This document shows positions 4,029 through 5,364 of a stretch of 5,364 nucleotides of DNA, one piece after another. Positions within the stretch are counted from its first letter, which is position 1, and the number at the start of each line of letters is the position of its first letter. This DNA is from an uncultured Clostridia bacterium (GTDB lineage: Bacteria > Bacillota > Clostridia > TANB77 > UBA1234), in contig CANQLS010000109.1 in the NCBI GenBank assembly GCA_947624765.1, forward strand, positions 1 to 5,364. Reading direction: 5' to 3'. The position numbers and the translations under genes are program-made. The notes under the pieces are model-generated. The model saw nothing but the letters and a program-made list of their open reading frames with translations, ran no database searches and was not told the origin of the DNA.

Positions 4029-5364
4029 ATGGCGTTTGAAGGCTTAACAAGTAAGTTTCAAAATATAATTAATAATTTAAAAGGTAAAGCTAGAATAACG
4101 GAAAATGATGTAAAGGAAATTACACGAGAAGTTAAGTTAGCACTTTTAGAAGCTGATGTTAACTATAAAATTGTAAAAGATTTCACAAATAGAATTGCAG
4201 AAAAAGCTATGGGGCAAGACGTGTTAAAGAGTTTAACACCAGGTCAACAAGTGGTGAAAATCGTACATGAAGAATTGGTAGAATTGTTAGGTTCTAAAGA
4301 GGAAAAACTTAATATTTCTCCAAATCCTCCTACAATTATTATGTTAGTAGGATTACAAGGTTCTGGTAAAACAACTATGGTAGGAAAGCTTGCTAATATG
4401 CTTCGTAAGCAAGGTAAGAAACCTCTTATGGTGGCTTGTGATGTATATAGACCGGCAGCTATTCAACAATTACAAGTTTTAGGAAAGCAATTAGATATAC
4501 CAGTTTATGCGAATGAAACAACGAAAGATGTTTTGCAAATTGCGAGAGAAGCATTAAGAGAAGCCAATTCTAAGTTAAATGATATTATTTTAATTGATAC
4601 GGCTGGACGCTTGCATATTGATGAAGCGTTAATGGACGAATTGAAGAATTTGAAAGCATTTGTAAAACCTAACGAAATTCTATTAGTAGTAGACTCTATG
4701 ACTGGTCAAGATGCAGTAAATGTAGCTCAAAGCTTCAACGAACAGTTAGAAATTGATGGCGTAGTACTTACGAAATTAGATGGTGATACAAGAGGTGGTG
4801 CAGCACTTTCAGTTAAGGCTATTACCGGAAAACCAATTAAGTTTGCCGGTGTTGGCGAAAAAATGAATGATATTGAAATGTTTGTACCAGACAAAATGGC
4901 TCGAAGAATTTTAGGCATGGGAGATGTTCTTTCTTTAATTGAAGATGCTGAAAAAGCATTTGATGAGAAAGAAGCAGAAAAATTAGAGAAGAAATTACGA
5001 AAACAGGAATTTACAATGGACGATTATTTAAACCAATTAAAACAAGTTAAAAAAATGGGTTCAATGCGTTCCATTATTAATAAATTAGGATTAGGCACAA
5101 TGACGGAAGAGCAAGAAGAAAAAGCAGAAAAAGAATTCAAAAGAACTGAAGCTATTATTCAATCAATGACAATGGCAGAAAGAAATGATCCAAGTATTTT
5201 AAATGCTAAACGTAGAATTCGTATTGCGAATGGTGCTGGCACTACAGTACAATATGTAAATATGTGCGTTAAACAATATGATATGACACGAAATACGATG
5301 AAACAAGTGATGAGTAATAAAGGAAATTTGATGAAAATGGCTGGAAAGTTAGGTAAAAATATTA
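4029..5364 (+). CDS. ffh: Signal recognition particle protein Ffh (SRP54), 3' end cut by window
   Basis: This is the GTPase that, with SRP RNA, binds signal sequences emerging from ribosomes and docks with FtsY at the membrane. 445 codons are present with no stop. Firmicutes Ffh is about 445-450 residues, so only a short tail should be missing. The N domain carries ALLEADVN (38-45). The G domain is canonical: G1 GLQGSGKTT (108-116), DVYRPAA (138-144), DTAGR (190-194), TKLDGD (248-253), GVGE (274-277) and GMGD (296-299). The methionine-rich M domain (about 327-445) is odd. MGSMRSIINKLGLG (343-356) replaces the usual MGPL...MIPG loop end, and the RNA-binding motif reads NAKRRIRIANGAG (392-404) instead of a form like NASRRKRIAKGSG. 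The next segment, VQYVNMCVKQY, also departs from VQEVNRLLKQF. Identity is certain; the M-domain deviations may be lineage-specific. Confidence 0.97.
   Translation, partial: MAFEGLTSKFQNIINNLKGKARITENDVKEITREVKLALLEADVNYKIVKDFTNRIAEKAMGQDVLKSLTPGQQVVKIVHEELVELLGSKEEKLNISPNPPTIIMLVGLQGSGKTTMVGKLANMLRKQGKKPLMVACDVYRPAAIQQLQVLGKQLDIPVYANETTKDVLQIAREALREANSKLNDIILIDTAGRLHIDEALMDELKNLKAFVKPNEILLVVDSMTGQDAVNVAQSFNEQLEIDGVVLTKLDGDTRGGAALSVKAITGKPIKFAGVGEKMNDIEMFVPDKMARRILGMGDVLSLIEDAEKAFDEKEAEKLEKKLRKQEFTMDDYLNQLKQVKKMGSMRSIINKLGLGTMTEEQEEKAEKEFKRTEAIIQSMTMAERNDPSILNAKRRIRIANGAGTTVQYVNMCVKQYDMTRNTMKQVMSNKGNLMKMAGKLGKNI

Noticed and set aside
4727..4918. A 63-residue - strand reading frame
   Set aside because: It lies antisense to the conserved G domain of ffh, where codon constraint explains the open frame. 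No supporting signal is present.

Overview
The window comes from a low-GC, AT-rich Gram-positive bacterium, most likely a member of the Firmicutes/Bacillota in or near Clostridia. The evidence is strong AGGAGG-type ribosome binding sites, A/T-ending codons, a TTG start, a ylxM-ffh pair in the usual Firmicutes order, and surface proteins of types common in anaerobic gut Clostridia. Placement below class is not supported by the sequence alone. Four transcription blocks are visible and the window is almost fully coding. The two gaps are 874-973 and 3562-3705.

Region 1 (1-873, + strand) is the 3' end of a gene for a large repetitive surface protein. The reading frame is open from base 1, so the true start lies outside the window. 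It carries GLUG-like repeats that begin NYG/NFG. The first four are exactly 24 residues (72 bp) each, followed by three or four longer units and a non-repeat C-terminal cap. It ends at a palindromic hairpin (896-955) shared with the convergent operon.

Region 2 (974-3561, - strand) is a two-gene operon read leftward from a putative promoter near 3600-3628. The first gene starts with TTG and encodes a 545-residue membrane-anchored extracytoplasmic protein. It resembles the DUF4163/DUF3298 (RsiV/PdaC N-terminal) type and appears internally duplicated. Fourteen bases later comes a 311-residue PstS-like periplasmic-binding-type protein, anchored by an N-terminal hydrophobic segment or lipobox. No pstC, pstA or pstB is visible, so a sensory or envelope role is as plausible as phosphate transport.

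Region 3 (3562-3705) is a compact divergent promoter region. It has a clear TTGACA-17-TAAACT promoter for ylxM, a weaker promoter for the leftward operon, a 9-bp inverted repeat placed at both promoters, and a 7-bp-arm palindrome over the ylxM -10 and transcription start.

Region 4 (3706-5364, + strand) is the signal recognition particle operon start. YlxM is a small sigma-region-4-like helix-turn-helix protein. It is followed after 17 bases by ffh, the SRP54 GTPase, cut by the window end very close to its normal C terminus. The Ffh GTPase domain is canonical. The M domain departs from the usual consensus in both the hydrophobic loop and the SRP-RNA-binding motif.

I see no CRISPR array, tRNA, rRNA, transposase or defence gene. 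The most interesting items are the orphan binding-protein operon, the duplicated RsiV-like protein, and the unusual Ffh M domain.
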